Assembly: GCA_947627335.1 (NCBI GenBank)
Contig: CANQVQ010000002.1
Span: forward strand, 1 to 37,317
Reading direction: 5' to 3'
Source of the DNA: an uncultured Clostridia bacterium
GTDB lineage: Bacteria; Bacillota; Clostridia; Oscillospirales; CAG-382
DNA length: 37,317 nucleotides
Shown: positions 16,684-26,161 of the stretch, piece by piece
Position numbering within the stretch: the first letter of the stretch is position 1
Layout: each line of letters starts with the position of its first letter
Notes under the pieces: generated by a model
What the model saw: the letters and a program-made list of their open reading frames with translations, nothing else
Told to the model about the DNA's origin: nothing
Databases searched by the model: none
Made by a program: the position numbers and the translations under genes

Positions 16684-17970
16684 ATGATTTTTCATACGGT
16701 GACCTCCGGGGAGACGCTCACGTCCATCGCGAACCGATACGGCGTGCCGGTCCGCAATCTGGCGGCGGACAACGGCGTGGCGGTACCGGAAAAGCTGCCG
16801 GTCGGAATGACGCTTCTGGTGGCGGTCCCGACGGCGACCCACACGGTCACGGCGGGCGAAACCCTCTACGGCATCGCGTCCCGCTACGGGCTGACCGTCC
16901 GCACGCTCTGGCGCAACAACGTATTCCTGAACGGCGGAAGCGAGATCTTCCCCGGCGACGTGCTTTACCTCGGCACGGAAGGCGAGCGCATCGGGGCGTA
17001 CATGGTCGGCGGATACGTCTATCCGTTCGTGGACCTGACGCTCTACCGACAGACCCTGCCCCTGCTGTCCGGGATCATGCCGTTCACCTACGGGTTCCGC
17101 CCGGACGGGACGCTCATTCCGCTCGACGACGGGGAACTGCTGTACGAAGCGTTCTCCTACAGCGTTTCCCCGGTCATGCACCTGTCCACCCTGACCGACG
17201 ACGGCAACTTCTCTTCGGCGCTCGCGTCCGCGCTCCTGCGGGACGAAACCGCCCAACAGACGCTGATCGGCGAACTGCTTGCGACCCTGCGCCGGAAGGG
17301 GTATTACGGTCTGGACGTGGATTTCGAGTTCCTCGGGGCGGAAAACGCACCGCTCTACGCCGCTTTCCTGACACGCGTGCGGGAAGCGCTCAATCCCGCC
17401 GGCTACCCGGTCCTCGCCGCCCTCGCGCCCAAGACCCGCGACGACCAGCCCGGCACGCTCTACGAGGGGCACGACTACGCCGCCATCGGGCAGGCGGTCA
17501 ACTGCGTACTGTTAATGACCTACGAATGGGGGTACACCTACGGTCCGCCGATGGCGGTCTCCCCGATCCGACCGGTCCGCAGCGTCATCGAGTACGCGCT
17601 GACCCGCATTCCGGCGGAAAAGATCTTTTTGGGCGTTTCCAACTACGGCTACGACTTCACGCTCCCGTTCGTGCAGGGGCTTTCCATGGCGCGGTCGCTC
17701 TCGGTCGCCGAGGCTTTCCTGCTCGCCGGGGACGTCGGGGCGGAGATCCAATACGACGAGACCGTGCAGGCGCCGTTCTTCCGTTACACGTCCGACGGCG
17801 TCGAACACGTCGTCTGGTTCGAGGACGTGCGCTCGCTGGATGCGCGTCTGCGCCTGCTGCCGGAATACGGGCTGCGCGGGGCGCTCTACTGGAACTTCAT
17901 GCGTCCCAACCCGCAGAACCTCGCCCTGCTCAACAACCTGCTGTATCCGCGTGTCCTCAACCTGTTCTGA
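16684..17970 (+). CDS. LysM-GH18 protein, YaaH/SleL-type spore-lytic N-acetylglucosaminidase
   Basis: 428 residues, almost the length of Bacillus YaaH/SleL, and the same layout: two LysM domains (about residues 2-47, HTVTSGETLTSIANRYGV, and 52-98, HTVTAGETLYGIASRYGL) and a GH18 barrel. The catalytic DxDxE is D211-V-D213-F-E215 in GLDVDFEF. There is no signal peptide, as in the spore-associated enzymes made in the mother cell. By analogy it would cut spore cortex or coat-associated peptidoglycan fragments during germination. The presence of yqfC, yqfD and ylbJ nearby fits a sporulating host. No vegetative promoter is evident in front of it, which would fit a sporulation sigma factor. Confidence 0.9.
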   Translation: MIFHTVTSGETLTSIANRYGVPVRNLAADNGVAVPEKLPVGMTLLVAVPTATHTVTAGETLYGIASRYGLTVRTLWRNNVFLNGGSEIFPGDVLYLGTEGERIGAYMVGGYVYPFVDLTLYRQTLPLLSGIMPFTYGFRPDGTLIPLDDGELLYEAFSYSVSPVMHLSTLTDDGNFSSALASALLRDETAQQTLIGELLATLRRKGYYGLDVDFEFLGAENAPLYAAFLTRVREALNPAGYPVLAALAPKTRDDQPGTLYEGHDYAAIGQAVNCVLLMTYEWGYTYGPPMAVSPIRPVRSVIEYALTRIPAEKIFLGVSNYGYDFTLPFVQGLSMARSLSVAEAFLLAGDVGAEIQYDETVQAPFFRYTSDGVEHVVWFEDVRSLDARLRLLPEYGLRGALYWNFMRPNPQNLALLNNLLYPRVLNLF

Positions 17971-17973
17971 ATC

Positions 17974-18007
17974 GAAAAAAGGGACCGTCGTCACACGGTC
18001 CCTTTCG
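17974..18007. terminator. terminator after the LysM-GH18 gene
   Basis: Stem AAAGGGACCGT/ACGGTCCCTTT with a 6-nt loop. The A run on the left would give T6 on the - strand, so it may also serve the GHL10 gene ending 100 bp away. Confidence 0.82.
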
Positions 18008-18107
18008 TCTGCTTTCATGCCCCGGCGGTCCTGCCCGCACAGGCAAATCCCTTCGTTTTAATCACCAAAAGGAAATTTTTTCGAGGATTTTCGGGAACCG
18101 GCGGCTC

Positions 18108-20564
18108 TCAGCCCCGGTCCCGCTTCTTTTTGCCCTTCCTTCGCACGGCAAACACGCCCGCCGCGGCAATAACCGCGACCGCGGCGACCGCAGCGGCGAT
18201 CCCCGCGTACAGCCAACCGCGACCGCCCTCCTCCGACGCGGACGATTCGTCTGCGGAGGCGCTTTCCTCAGCGGAGGACGCGTCGGCGCCGTCATCGCCT
18301 TCACTTGCGTCGCCGACGCTCACGTCGATCGGCAGCAGCTCGACGGTTCCGCGATATGCCTCGCGGGAGAAATTTTCGATGCGCACCGCGAGGTCTAAAT
18401 CGCGGTACAGGAAGGCGTTCTCCCCGTTTTGCTCCCGCAGTGCGTCGAGCAGACCGGACAGGTCGATCTCCCCGCTCTCATACTGCCCGAACAGGTCGTC
18501 CGCGTCCGCTCCGAACAATGCAAACCGCTTCTTCGCCTGCTCGACCAGCAACTTGACGCTCTCGCTCTCGTGCGCCGTGAAGGACAGCGCGTCGTTCTCG
18601 TAGACGGTTCCGCGCAGGAAATCCGCGTAGCCGTATTTCTCGTACGCGCTCCACTCGAAGTACGCGATGCCGTCCGCCCCGTAGAGCGGCGCCTGCTTTG
18701 CCTGCAGAGCGATCTCGTCCTCGGTGAAGGACATATACGCACCGCTGCCCATGACGAGGAAGGTCTTTTCGTTGCGGTACGGGGAGAATTTTTCGGTCGA
18801 CGACCGCATAAGCCCCTCGCCGTAGGACATCGGGTAGATGCCGTCCACCAGCGCACGGTCCATCCACGTCCGGCTGTCCTGACAGTAGGACGCGAGCGCC
18901 GTGTCGTCCGCGACGGCGGCGGTCACATACAGGTCCGGGCGCAGGTCGTCGATCATGCCCCGCAGTTCCTCGAGGAATTCCGTGATCAGTCCCGCCCGGA
19001 ACTGCACCCATTCGTTCCACTGCGGGTGCGAACGCAGCTGCGTGCCGATCTCGTCCACCGTCGACGCGGGCAGACCAGTCTTTTCGGCGAATTTCTGCTT
19101 GGTGATCTCGTCGTAGCCGTAATCCACGCTCCCGTCGAAATAGGGGTAGCGGATATAGTCGAATTCCAGCCCGGAAATATCGTAATGCTGGATGATATAG
19201 CGGACGTAGGCGCTGAAGTAGGCGCGGTACGCGTCGTTCGCCGGCGAGAAGAACGGGTCGAGGTTGGCGGTTTCGCGGTTCGTGGTCGTCTGCCACTCTT
19301 TCTGATAGCGCACGCCGCCGCTGTTCTGGAACACCGGGATACTCACGACCAGCTCGATGCCCTCCGCCCGGCACGCCTCGGCGTATACCGCGAGCAGATC
19401 CACGTTCTTGCACCGCGTGTCGACGCGGAAGGGGAATTCAATGCTTCCGCCTTCGCCGTCGTCCAGCGCTTCCGGCATGGGGACGATCGTGTGGTGTCCG
19501 TTGGAAACGCCCAGCCGAAGCTGATTGATCCCGACCTCCGCCATGCGGCGGACCGACGCGACCGCGCTCTCGGCGTTCAATTCGGTCGGGACGTACCAAA
19601 CGCTGCGCACCCCGACCGGCGCACGCTCGGTCAGCCCGAGCCGGATCGGCGTGAGCCGCGCAAGCAGTTCGTCGCGAGCCGCAAACGACGGAAATCCGCC
19701 GTCCGCTTCGATCTGCGCGATCTCCGCCTCCGCGTCCGCGAGCTGCGCTTCGACGCCGTCGTAGTCCACCAGCCGCAGTTCTTCCTTCGCCGTTTCCAGC
19801 TCCCGCCGAATATCCGCAAGTTCCGCCCTCGCCGTGGTCATGAGCATCGGCGGCTCGTACCTGACGGTGACGCGAAGCCCGTCGAGTTCGCAGGACGCGC
19901 CGGGGATGAAGTAGGTCTTGAGCAGGTTGATGTCGGTTTTTTCGATGGCGGAGATCACATATCCGCCCTCGGGGACGGCGTTGTCGTTGCCGCCGGCGGA
20001 CAGGATCCGTCCGTCCGCGCCGACGCAGACTTCGTAGCCGTAACCGTTGGTCCCGGTGGTTTCCCCGCGGTCGTAAAGGACGATAGTCTGCGCGTAGCGC
20101 ACGTCGTTATAGGTCGTCGCCTGCAGGGTATACTCGTAGAACGGGTCGATCTCCCCCGCGGAGATCAGCACCCGCGAGCTGTACGCGTCGAAATAGACGT
20201 TCGAGCCGATCTCGCACGCGTCGTAAGGCAGTTTGCCGGGGTCGTCGCAGCCGGAAACCACCATGCCGCCCGCCGGAATGGCGAGATCCCTGCCCCGCGA
20301 ATCCCCCGCCGGGATCTTTTCGATGACCTTGCCGTCCGCATCGACGACGATGTTCCAGCCGTACTGGTTCTGCCCGGTCGTTTCCGCGTTGCGGTAGACG
20401 ATAAGGGTCTGTTCCCAGCGGGTGCCGTTGACGGCGTTGACCGGGAAGATGTGCGTCTCCTCCCCCTCCGCCGAGACCCCGAGCGGCAAAACGGGACCGA
20501 ACAGCACGGATGTCAAAAGCAAGAGCGCCAGCGCCCGCAGACGGGCGAATCGGTGAGCATTCAT
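18108..20564 (-). CDS. membrane-anchored GHL10/DUF187-type glycoside hydrolase-like protein
   Basis: 818 residues from ATG 20564 (RBS AAGGGA). Signal peptide at residues 1-32 ending near GVSAEG. Two homologous beta-rich domains follow (see TLIVYRNAETTGQNQYG against TIVLYDRGETTGTNGYG), then a helical linker (about 230-290) and a TIM-barrel of the GHL10/DUF187 type with VRSVWYVPTELN, ISGLEFDYIRYP and DGIYPMSYG. The C-terminus has an Asp/Ser/Ala-rich linker, one membrane segment and a basic tail (RRKGKKKRDRG), so the barrel is displayed outside the cell. The family's substrate is not established; peptidoglycan or surface glycan is plausible. Confidence 0.88.
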   Translation of the reverse strand: MNAHRFARLRALALLLLTSVLFGPVLPLGVSAEGEETHIFPVNAVNGTRWEQTLIVYRNAETTGQNQYGWNIVVDADGKVIEKIPAGDSRGRDLAIPAGGMVVSGCDDPGKLPYDACEIGSNVYFDAYSSRVLISAGEIDPFYEYTLQATTYNDVRYAQTIVLYDRGETTGTNGYGYEVCVGADGRILSAGGNDNAVPEGGYVISAIEKTDINLLKTYFIPGASCELDGLRVTVRYEPPMLMTTARAELADIRRELETAKEELRLVDYDGVEAQLADAEAEIAQIEADGGFPSFAARDELLARLTPIRLGLTERAPVGVRSVWYVPTELNAESAVASVRRMAEVGINQLRLGVSNGHHTIVPMPEALDDGEGGSIEFPFRVDTRCKNVDLLAVYAEACRAEGIELVVSIPVFQNSGGVRYQKEWQTTTNRETANLDPFFSPANDAYRAYFSAYVRYIIQHYDISGLEFDYIRYPYFDGSVDYGYDEITKQKFAEKTGLPASTVDEIGTQLRSHPQWNEWVQFRAGLITEFLEELRGMIDDLRPDLYVTAAVADDTALASYCQDSRTWMDRALVDGIYPMSYGEGLMRSSTEKFSPYRNEKTFLVMGSGAYMSFTEDEIALQAKQAPLYGADGIAYFEWSAYEKYGYADFLRGTVYENDALSFTAHESESVKLLVEQAKKRFALFGADADDLFGQYESGEIDLSGLLDALREQNGENAFLYRDLDLAVRIENFSREAYRGTVELLPIDVSVGDASEGDDGADASSAEESASADESSASEEGGRGWLYAGIAAAVAAVAVIAAAGVFAVRRKGKKKRDRG

Positions 20565-20609
20565 GGATGATTTCCCTTTCCCTGCACAGACAAATTTCCT
20601 GTTTTGCAC

Positions 20610-20638
20610 ATTTTAGCATATCTTCCCCGCTTTGTCAA
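20610..20638 (-). promoter_or_regulatory. promoter of the GHL10 gene
   Basis: On the - strand TTGACA (20638-20633), 17-bp spacer, TAAAAT (20615-20610), 46 bp before the start codon. Confidence 0.88.
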
Positions 20639-20679
20639 CCGGCATTTCCCGCCCCGTGCGCTCTGTCTGCATCTTCCTC

Positions 20680-20708
20680 TTGACAACGACGCCGTTTTGC
20701 GGTAAAAT
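20680..20708 (+). promoter_or_regulatory. promoter of coaX
   Basis: TTGACA at 20680-20685, 17-bp spacer, TAAAAT at 20703-20708. It is divergent from the GHL10 promoter, with about 40 bp between the two -35 boxes. Confidence 0.88.
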
Positions 20709-20743
20709 AGGGCGAAGGACGCGAAAAAAACGGAGGGATCGGT

Positions 20744-21550
20744 ATGCTGCTTGCGGCGGACATCGGAAATTCGAGCATCTCGTTCGGACTGTTCGACGGG
20801 GACGGAACGCTCCTGCACAAAAGCAAGGTCTCGGCGGAAAAGACCCGCACGGCGGACGAGTACGCGGTTCTGGTGGGCGGTCTGCTGAAGCTGCACGGCG
20901 TGTCGGCGCAGGACGTGACCGACTGCGTGCTGTCCTCCGTCGTGCCGACGCTGACGCGCAACCTGCGGGTTGCCCTGCGGACGCTGTTCGGCGTGCAGGC
21001 GTTGGAGGTCGGTCCGGGCATTCGGACCGGGCTGAATAGCCGCATCGAAAGCCAGGCGGAACTGGGCGCGGACCTCGTCGCGAACGCGGTCGCCGCCCTG
21101 GCGTCGTTTTCCCCGCCGGTGGTCGTCGTGGACGTCGGAACGGCGACGACGTTTACCGTGCTGGACGGGAACGGCACGCTGGAGGGCGCGGTGATCGCGC
21201 CGGGACTTCGGATGTCCATGGACGCGCTGTCCGCCGGTGCGTCGGAGCTGCCGGACGTTTCGCTGGTCCCGCCGAAGCGGCTGATCGGGAAGAATTCGCG
21301 GGAATCCATGAATATCGGCGTGCTGTACGGACACGCGTTCCTGATCGACGGCTTTCTGGATCGCTTCCGGGGGGCGCTCCGCACGCAGACGTTGACCGCC
21401 GTCGCGACCGGGGGGCTTGCCGAAACCGTCCTGACCTTCTGCCGTGCGCCGATGACCCACTGCCCGGACCTGACCCTGCGGGGACTGTACCTGCTTTGGA
21501 AGCGCAACCGCTGTCCTTCCGCGGACGCCGCCGGACCGAAAAACGCTTGA
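20744..21550 (+). CDS. coaX: type III pantothenate kinase
   Basis: Phosphorylates pantothenate in the first step of CoA synthesis. 268 residues, typical. The ASKHA-fold phosphate loop DIGNSSISFGLF is at residues 6-17; GADLVANAVAAL and VVDVGTATTFTVLDGNG are the conserved nucleotide/substrate segments, and ATGGLAETV closes the fold. Type III enzymes are not inhibited by CoA and need a monovalent cation, as known for the family. The next gene encodes an ECF S component, suggesting linked vitamin uptake. Confidence 0.96.
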   Translation: MLLAADIGNSSISFGLFDGDGTLLHKSKVSAEKTRTADEYAVLVGGLLKLHGVSAQDVTDCVLSSVVPTLTRNLRVALRTLFGVQALEVGPGIRTGLNSRIESQAELGADLVANAVAALASFSPPVVVVDVGTATTFTVLDGNGTLEGAVIAPGLRMSMDALSAGASELPDVSLVPPKRLIGKNSRESMNIGVLYGHAFLIDGFLDRFRGALRTQTLTAVATGGLAETVLTFCRAPMTHCPDLTLRGLYLLWKRNRCPSADAAGPKNA

Positions 21551-21650
21551 GCCCCAACCCACGCTATGAACGCGGGAAACCGCTTTCATAAATACACCGC
21601 CGCGCCGTACCCGCCATGCGGGACGTCAGCGGCAAAAAGGAGAAACCCCT

Positions 21651-22262
21651 ATGCAAACCAACGCAAAAACCCTGTCAAAGACACAAAGCATCACCCTGCT
21701 TGGTCTTATGACCGCCCTTGTGGTTGTTCTGCAGCTGCTCGGTTCGTTTATCCATCTCGGACTCTTTTCCATCTCGCTCGTGCTGGTCCCGATCGTCATC
21801 GGCGCGACGCTGCTCGGTCCGCTCGCGGGCGGGTGGCTCGGTCTGGCGTTCGGCGTGACCGTCCTGATTTCCGGCGACGCGGCGTTCTTCATGGGCTTCA
21901 ATGCCGCCGGGACGATTATCACGGTGCTGGTCAAAGGCGTCGCGGCGGGCGTCGCGGCGGGCTTCGTCTATTCCGCCCTGCAAAAGTGGAACCGCTGGGT
22001 CGCCATCCTTGCCGCGGCGCTCGTCTGCCCGGTCGTGAACACCGGCGTGTTCGTCGCCGGATGTTTCCTGTTCTTTTTCGGCGACCTCACTGCGGTCGCG
22101 GCGGAAGCCGGAGAAAACGTTTTCGCCTACATCTTTTTGGTGCTGGTGGGCGGGAACTTCCTGTTCGAGGTGCTGTTCAACCTCGTGCTTGCCCCGGTCA
22201 TTCTCCGTTTGACGGAGATCGGTGAAAAAGTCTTTCGGCGAAGCCGCGGTCTTTCCGCGTAA
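21651..22262 (+). CDS. ECF transporter S component, possibly for pantothenate
   Basis: 203 residues with about six hydrophobic segments, an integral membrane substrate-binding subunit of an energy-coupling factor transporter. The first segment LLGLMTALVVVLQLLG and the loop VLVPIVIGATLLGPLAGGWLGLAFG match the S-component pattern, including a small-residue motif for docking on EcfT. EcfA and EcfT are not in the window and would be shared group II components. Pantothenate as substrate is inferred only from the coaX gene 100 bp upstream. ATG follows AAAGGAGAAACCCCT. The 100-bp gap can form a small hairpin (21599-21633) without a T run; no known riboswitch is recognised. Confidence 0.85.
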   Translation: MQTNAKTLSKTQSITLLGLMTALVVVLQLLGSFIHLGLFSISLVLVPIVIGATLLGPLAGGWLGLAFGVTVLISGDAAFFMGFNAAGTIITVLVKGVAAGVAAGFVYSALQKWNRWVAILAAALVCPVVNTGVFVAGCFLFFFGDLTAVAAEAGENVFAYIFLVLVGGNFLFEVLFNLVLAPVILRLTEIGEKVFRRSRGLSA

Positions 22263-22281
22263 GCCGAAGAAATCCATACGG

Positions 22282-22314
22282 AAAAGGCGTCGCCGGGTGG
22301 GGCGACGCCTTTTT
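22282..22314 (+). terminator. terminator after the ECF S-component gene
   Basis: Stem AAAAGGCGTCGCC/GGCGACGCCTTTT with a short G-rich loop and T5. Confidence 0.9.
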
Positions 22315-22324
22315 CTTCAAAAAA

Positions 22325-24835
22325 TCAGTTTTTCTTTCGCCGAAATCCGTCCCGGACCCGCTTGTACAGCTCGCAGAACACCAGCGGGAACGCGCACAGC
22401 CCCGCAGTGCACAGCCATTGCGCCGCGTCGAGCGGAACGGTCAGGAACAGCCGTCCGAGAAACGGGACCTGCACGACGGCGACCTGCATAGCGGTCCCGA
22501 GCAGGAACGAACCGAGCAGCCACGGGTTGGAGAACGGCGAAACCGTAAAGAGCGACGCGGAGGTCCGCATATTGAACGCGTGTACCAACTGCGACACCGC
22601 CAGCACCGTGAAAGCCATGGTCCGTCCGACGGCGAACCCGCCGGAGACCGCCCCGAACCCGAAGGCGAGCAGGGACAGGCAGCCGATCAGGATCCCTTCC
22701 GCGAAGATCTCCAGCCAACGCGGTGCGGGGAACAACGGCTCGTCGCGCCGTCCCGGCGGATGGCGCATCACGTCCCGCGCAGGCTTCTCCAGCCCGAGCG
22801 AAATGGCGGGCAGGGAGTCGGTCACGAGGTTGACCCAGAGGAGCTGGATCGCCTCGAGCGGGGAGGGCAGGGAGAGCAGAATACCGAGCAGGACCGTGAC
22901 AATCTCGCCGATATTGCAGGAGAGCAGGAAATGCACGGCACGGCGGATGTTTCCGTAGATGGTCCGCCCCTCGCGGACGGATTCGACGACGGTGGAGAAG
23001 TTGTCGTCGGTCAGGATCAGGTCGGACGCTTCCCGTGCGACCTCCGTGCCGCCCTTGCCCATCGCGCAGCCGATGTCCGCCTTGCGGAGCGCCGGCGCGT
23101 CGTTGACCCCGTCGCCGGTCATGGCGACGACGAAGCCGTTCCTTCGGTACGCGTCGACGATCCGCATCTTGAAGGCGGGCGTGGTGCGGGCGAACACCGT
23201 GCAGGTGCGGACCTGCTCGGAAAGCTGTTCGTCGGACAGGTCCCGCAGTTCCGCCTCCGTGCGGCAGGTCTGCCCGTCCCGCAGGATCCCGAGCCGACGG
23301 GCGACGGCGGAGGCGGTCGAGGCGTGGTCGCCGGTGATCATGACCGGCAGGATCCCCGCGTCGGCGCACTGCCGAACCGCGTCCTCCACCCCTTCGCGGG
23401 GCGGATCCTCCATCCCGCAAAGCCCGAGGAAGCGAAAACGCTGCCGCAGCGGGTCCGCAGGGAGAACGTCCGATTCCGCGAGCGCAAACCCGATGACCCG
23501 TTTCGCGTCCTCCGTCATGCCCCGCATCGCGTCCGCTGCCTCCCGTGAAAGTCCGCCGCAAAGCCCCGCGAGCACGTCCGGCGCACCCTTCAGATAGGTC
23601 AAAAAGCGGTTCCCGGAACGGTGTACGGTCAGCATTCGCTTGACGTCCGAATCGAACGGCAGGGTCTTCACCCGCGGAAAGCGTTCGCGGAGGGCGTCCG
23701 GGTCCTTTCCCGCACGGACGGCGAACGCCCAGAGCGCTTCCTCGGTCGGGGACGCCCGGTCGTTGCAGAGGACGCACGCCCGTGCGACCTGTTCGCGGTC
23801 GCCGTACACGTCGGTGACGGTCATGCGGTTGCAGGTCAGCGTGCCGGTCTTATCCGAACAGATGACCCCGGCGCAGCCGAGCGTTTCCACCGCCGGGAGC
23901 CTGCGCACGATGGCGCGCTGCTTCGCCATGCGCTGTACGCCGAGCGACAGCACGACGGTCACGATGGCGGGCAGCCCCTCCGGGATCGCCGCGACGGCGA
24001 GGCTGACGCTCGTCAGGAACATATCCTTCGGCTCCAGCCCCTTCCAGAGGGAAAGCAGGAAGATGACCGCACAGATGCCGACGGTCAGGTTGCCGAACAC
24101 CCCGGACAGCTTCGCGAGCCGCTGCTGCAGCGGGGTCTTCTCCCCCTCGCCCTCCAGCAGCGACGCGATGCTCCCCACGGCGGTGTCCATGCCGGTCTTG
24201 ACCGCAACGAACAGCCCGCTCCCGGCGAGGACCGCCGTCCCGCCCCACACCGCGTTGACCACGTCGCCGGTCGGGGTCCCGGGCGGGAGCAGACGCGACG
24301 CGTCCTTGCGCACGCCGCCGGATTCGCCGGTCAGCGCCGATTCGTCCGTGAGCAGTCCGTCCGCTTCCAGCAGGCGACCGTCGCAGGGGACGATCTCCCC
24401 TTTCGACAGGCGGACGACGTCCCCGGGGACGACCTGTTCGCCGGGAATACACCGTTCGACCCCGTCCCGCAGGACCGTGCAGGTCGGCGCGGAGATGCGT
24501 TTGAGCGCTTCGAGCGCCTTTTCCGCCCGGCTCTCCTGGATCAGCGTGACGACGGCGTTGAGCAGGACGATGGCGAGGATGATGAACGGGTCGGGGCTCC
24601 ATTCGCCGTTGAGGCGGTCGGCGGCGAAGGAGATGGCCGCCGCCGCGAGCAGGACCAGCGTCATGCGGTCGGCGAAGGCGGAGAAAAAGCGGAGAAGCGG
24701 GTGTTTTCGCCGGCGGGGACGCAGGGTGTTTGCGCCGTAGGTGCGCAGGCGGTCGGCGGCGTCGCGTCCGCGCAGACCGTTTCGGTCGGTTTTCAGTTCG
24801 CGCAGGAGGACTTCTTGTTCTTCAGAGTACCACAC
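22325..24835 (-). CDS. P2A-type (calcium-transporting) ATPase
   Basis: 836 residues from a GTG at 24835, preceded by AAAGGAAAGG with 8-nt spacing; a longer in-frame extension upstream reads as unrelated Arg/Pro-rich sequence and is rejected. Motifs: TGES (169-172), phosphorylation site D328 in SDKTGTLT, KGAPD in the nucleotide domain, TGDGVNDAPAL in the hinge. Residues matching the SERCA calcium ligands are present: E286 in IPEGLP (M4), the N and E of SCNIGEIV (M5) and the N, T and D of NLVTDSLPA (M6). It should export calcium from the cytoplasm. The start overlaps the end of the AGCS gene by 43 bp, so translation is probably coupled. Confidence 0.93.
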   Translation of the reverse strand: MWYSEEQEVLLRELKTDRNGLRGRDAADRLRTYGANTLRPRRRKHPLLRFFSAFADRMTLVLLAAAAISFAADRLNGEWSPDPFIILAIVLLNAVVTLIQESRAEKALEALKRISAPTCTVLRDGVERCIPGEQVVPGDVVRLSKGEIVPCDGRLLEADGLLTDESALTGESGGVRKDASRLLPPGTPTGDVVNAVWGGTAVLAGSGLFVAVKTGMDTAVGSIASLLEGEGEKTPLQQRLAKLSGVFGNLTVGICAVIFLLSLWKGLEPKDMFLTSVSLAVAAIPEGLPAIVTVVLSLGVQRMAKQRAIVRRLPAVETLGCAGVICSDKTGTLTCNRMTVTDVYGDREQVARACVLCNDRASPTEEALWAFAVRAGKDPDALRERFPRVKTLPFDSDVKRMLTVHRSGNRFLTYLKGAPDVLAGLCGGLSREAADAMRGMTEDAKRVIGFALAESDVLPADPLRQRFRFLGLCGMEDPPREGVEDAVRQCADAGILPVMITGDHASTASAVARRLGILRDGQTCRTEAELRDLSDEQLSEQVRTCTVFARTTPAFKMRIVDAYRRNGFVVAMTGDGVNDAPALRKADIGCAMGKGGTEVAREASDLILTDDNFSTVVESVREGRTIYGNIRRAVHFLLSCNIGEIVTVLLGILLSLPSPLEAIQLLWVNLVTDSLPAISLGLEKPARDVMRHPPGRRDEPLFPAPRWLEIFAEGILIGCLSLLAFGFGAVSGGFAVGRTMAFTVLAVSQLVHAFNMRTSASLFTVSPFSNPWLLGSFLLGTAMQVAVVQVPFLGRLFLTVPLDAAQWLCTAGLCAFPLVFCELYKRVRDGFRRKKN

Positions 24836-26121
24836 GTTGACAACCTTTCCTTTTGAGCGGAGATATATACGACTTCTTTTCGTTGCAGGAACAGCAGCAG
24901 GAGGTTCGGCAGGATCATCAGCGCGTTGAGCACGTCCGCCGCCGCCCAGAGCGCGTGCATCGGGACGAACGCCCCGAAGAATGCCGCCCCGACGGACAGC
25001 AGGCGGTAGACCGTCTGCCCGTGCGGCAGGGCGAGGAAGGTCAGGCAGACGTCGCTGTAATAGCACCAGCTGAGGATGGACGAAAAGGCGAACACCGCCG
25101 CGAGCAGCGTGAGCAGCAGGACGCCGAACGTCCCGAACGCATTCCCGAACAGCTCCGCCATTCGCAGGGGCTCCCCGCCCGCCGAAAGCAGTGCGAGCGC
25201 CGTCAGGGTGGAGACGAGGAACGTGTCGACGAGGATCTCAAACGCACCCCATTCCCCCTGCTTCTGCGGGTCGCTTTCGCCGGAGGACGCGTGCGCGAGC
25301 GGGGAGGAACCGACGCCCGCTTCGTTCGAGAACACCCCGCGTGCGAATCCCTCGCGCAGCGCCAGCGAAAGCAGGCTCCCGCTCACGCCGCCGACCGCCG
25401 CACGCACCCCGAACGCCTCCCGCAGGATCCGCAGGAACACGCCCGGCAGGGCGGGCAGATCGCACAGCAGGATCCACAGGACCGCGAGCAGGTAGAGCGC
25501 CGACGCCGCCGGGACGATGGCGGTGTTCAGCTTGCCGATGCGCTTCCGCCCGCCGAACAGGACGTAAGCGAGCAGCAGCGCGCACGCTCCGCCGCAGACC
25601 GGGGCGGAAACGCCCAGCGTGCCCGCCGCCTCCGTCAGCGCGCCGATCTGCGCGAGGTTGCCGACCCCGAACGAGGAACATACGCACAGCAGGGCGAACA
25701 GCACGCCGAGCGGTCGCAGTCCGAGGTCGGTAAGCCCGTAAGGCGCGCCGCCGGCATATCCGCCGTCCGGCAGTTTCCGACGATGGGCGACAGCGAGGTA
25801 GACCTCGGCGTACTTCAGCGCCATGCCGGTGATCCCGCTGACCCACATCCAGAACACGCTGCCCGCTCCGCCGACGGCGATCCCGTAAGCGACGCCGGTG
25901 ATGCTCCCCACGCCGACCGTCCCGCCGAGCGCGGTGGATACCGAGGCGAGCAGGGTCCGCCGTCCCTCCTTTTTGCGGAACAGTCCGCCGACGGTATGGC
26001 GGCACAGGCGGATCGGATGGAGCTGGAAGAAGCCCGTCCGGACGGAGAACCAGAAGCCGCTGACGACCAGCAGCGCGATCATGGGGAATCCCCATAGGGC
26101 CTCCCGCAGGGTCTGCAGCAT
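24793..26121 (-). CDS. sodium:amino-acid symporter, AGCS family
   Basis: 442 residues from ATG 26121 (RBS GGAAAGGAG). Family markers are the N-terminal WFSVRTGFFQ, the segment VSTALGGTVGVGSITGVAYGI, GPGSVFW-like GGAGSVFWMWVSGITGMALKYAE, and the FSNEAGVGSSPLAHA motif of AGCS carriers. About ten membrane segments are seen. Substrate is probably alanine or glycine by family. Its last 14 codons contain the ribosome binding site and start of the P-type ATPase gene. The two genes form an operon with no visible vegetative promoter of the TTGACA type. Confidence 0.93.
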   Translation of the reverse strand: MLQTLREALWGFPMIALLVVSGFWFSVRTGFFQLHPIRLCRHTVGGLFRKKEGRRTLLASVSTALGGTVGVGSITGVAYGIAVGGAGSVFWMWVSGITGMALKYAEVYLAVAHRRKLPDGGYAGGAPYGLTDLGLRPLGVLFALLCVCSSFGVGNLAQIGALTEAAGTLGVSAPVCGGACALLLAYVLFGGRKRIGKLNTAIVPAASALYLLAVLWILLCDLPALPGVFLRILREAFGVRAAVGGVSGSLLSLALREGFARGVFSNEAGVGSSPLAHASSGESDPQKQGEWGAFEILVDTFLVSTLTALALLSAGGEPLRMAELFGNAFGTFGVLLLTLLAAVFAFSSILSWCYYSDVCLTFLALPHGQTVYRLLSVGAAFFGAFVPMHALWAAADVLNALMILPNLLLLFLQRKEVVYISAQKERLSTCGTLKNKKSSCAN

Positions 26122-26161
26122 ACGAAACTCCTTTCCGGTGCGCGAAGAACGCGTTTTTCGG

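Noticed and set aside
21551..21650. Riboswitch before the ECF S-component gene
   Set aside because: Only a small hairpin (21599-21633) without terminator is present and no known riboswitch core is recognised.
22325..25066. A longer start for the P-type ATPase at 25066
   Set aside because: The extra residues are Arg/Pro-rich and antisense-like within the AGCS gene. GTG 24835 has a good ribosome binding site and matches family length.
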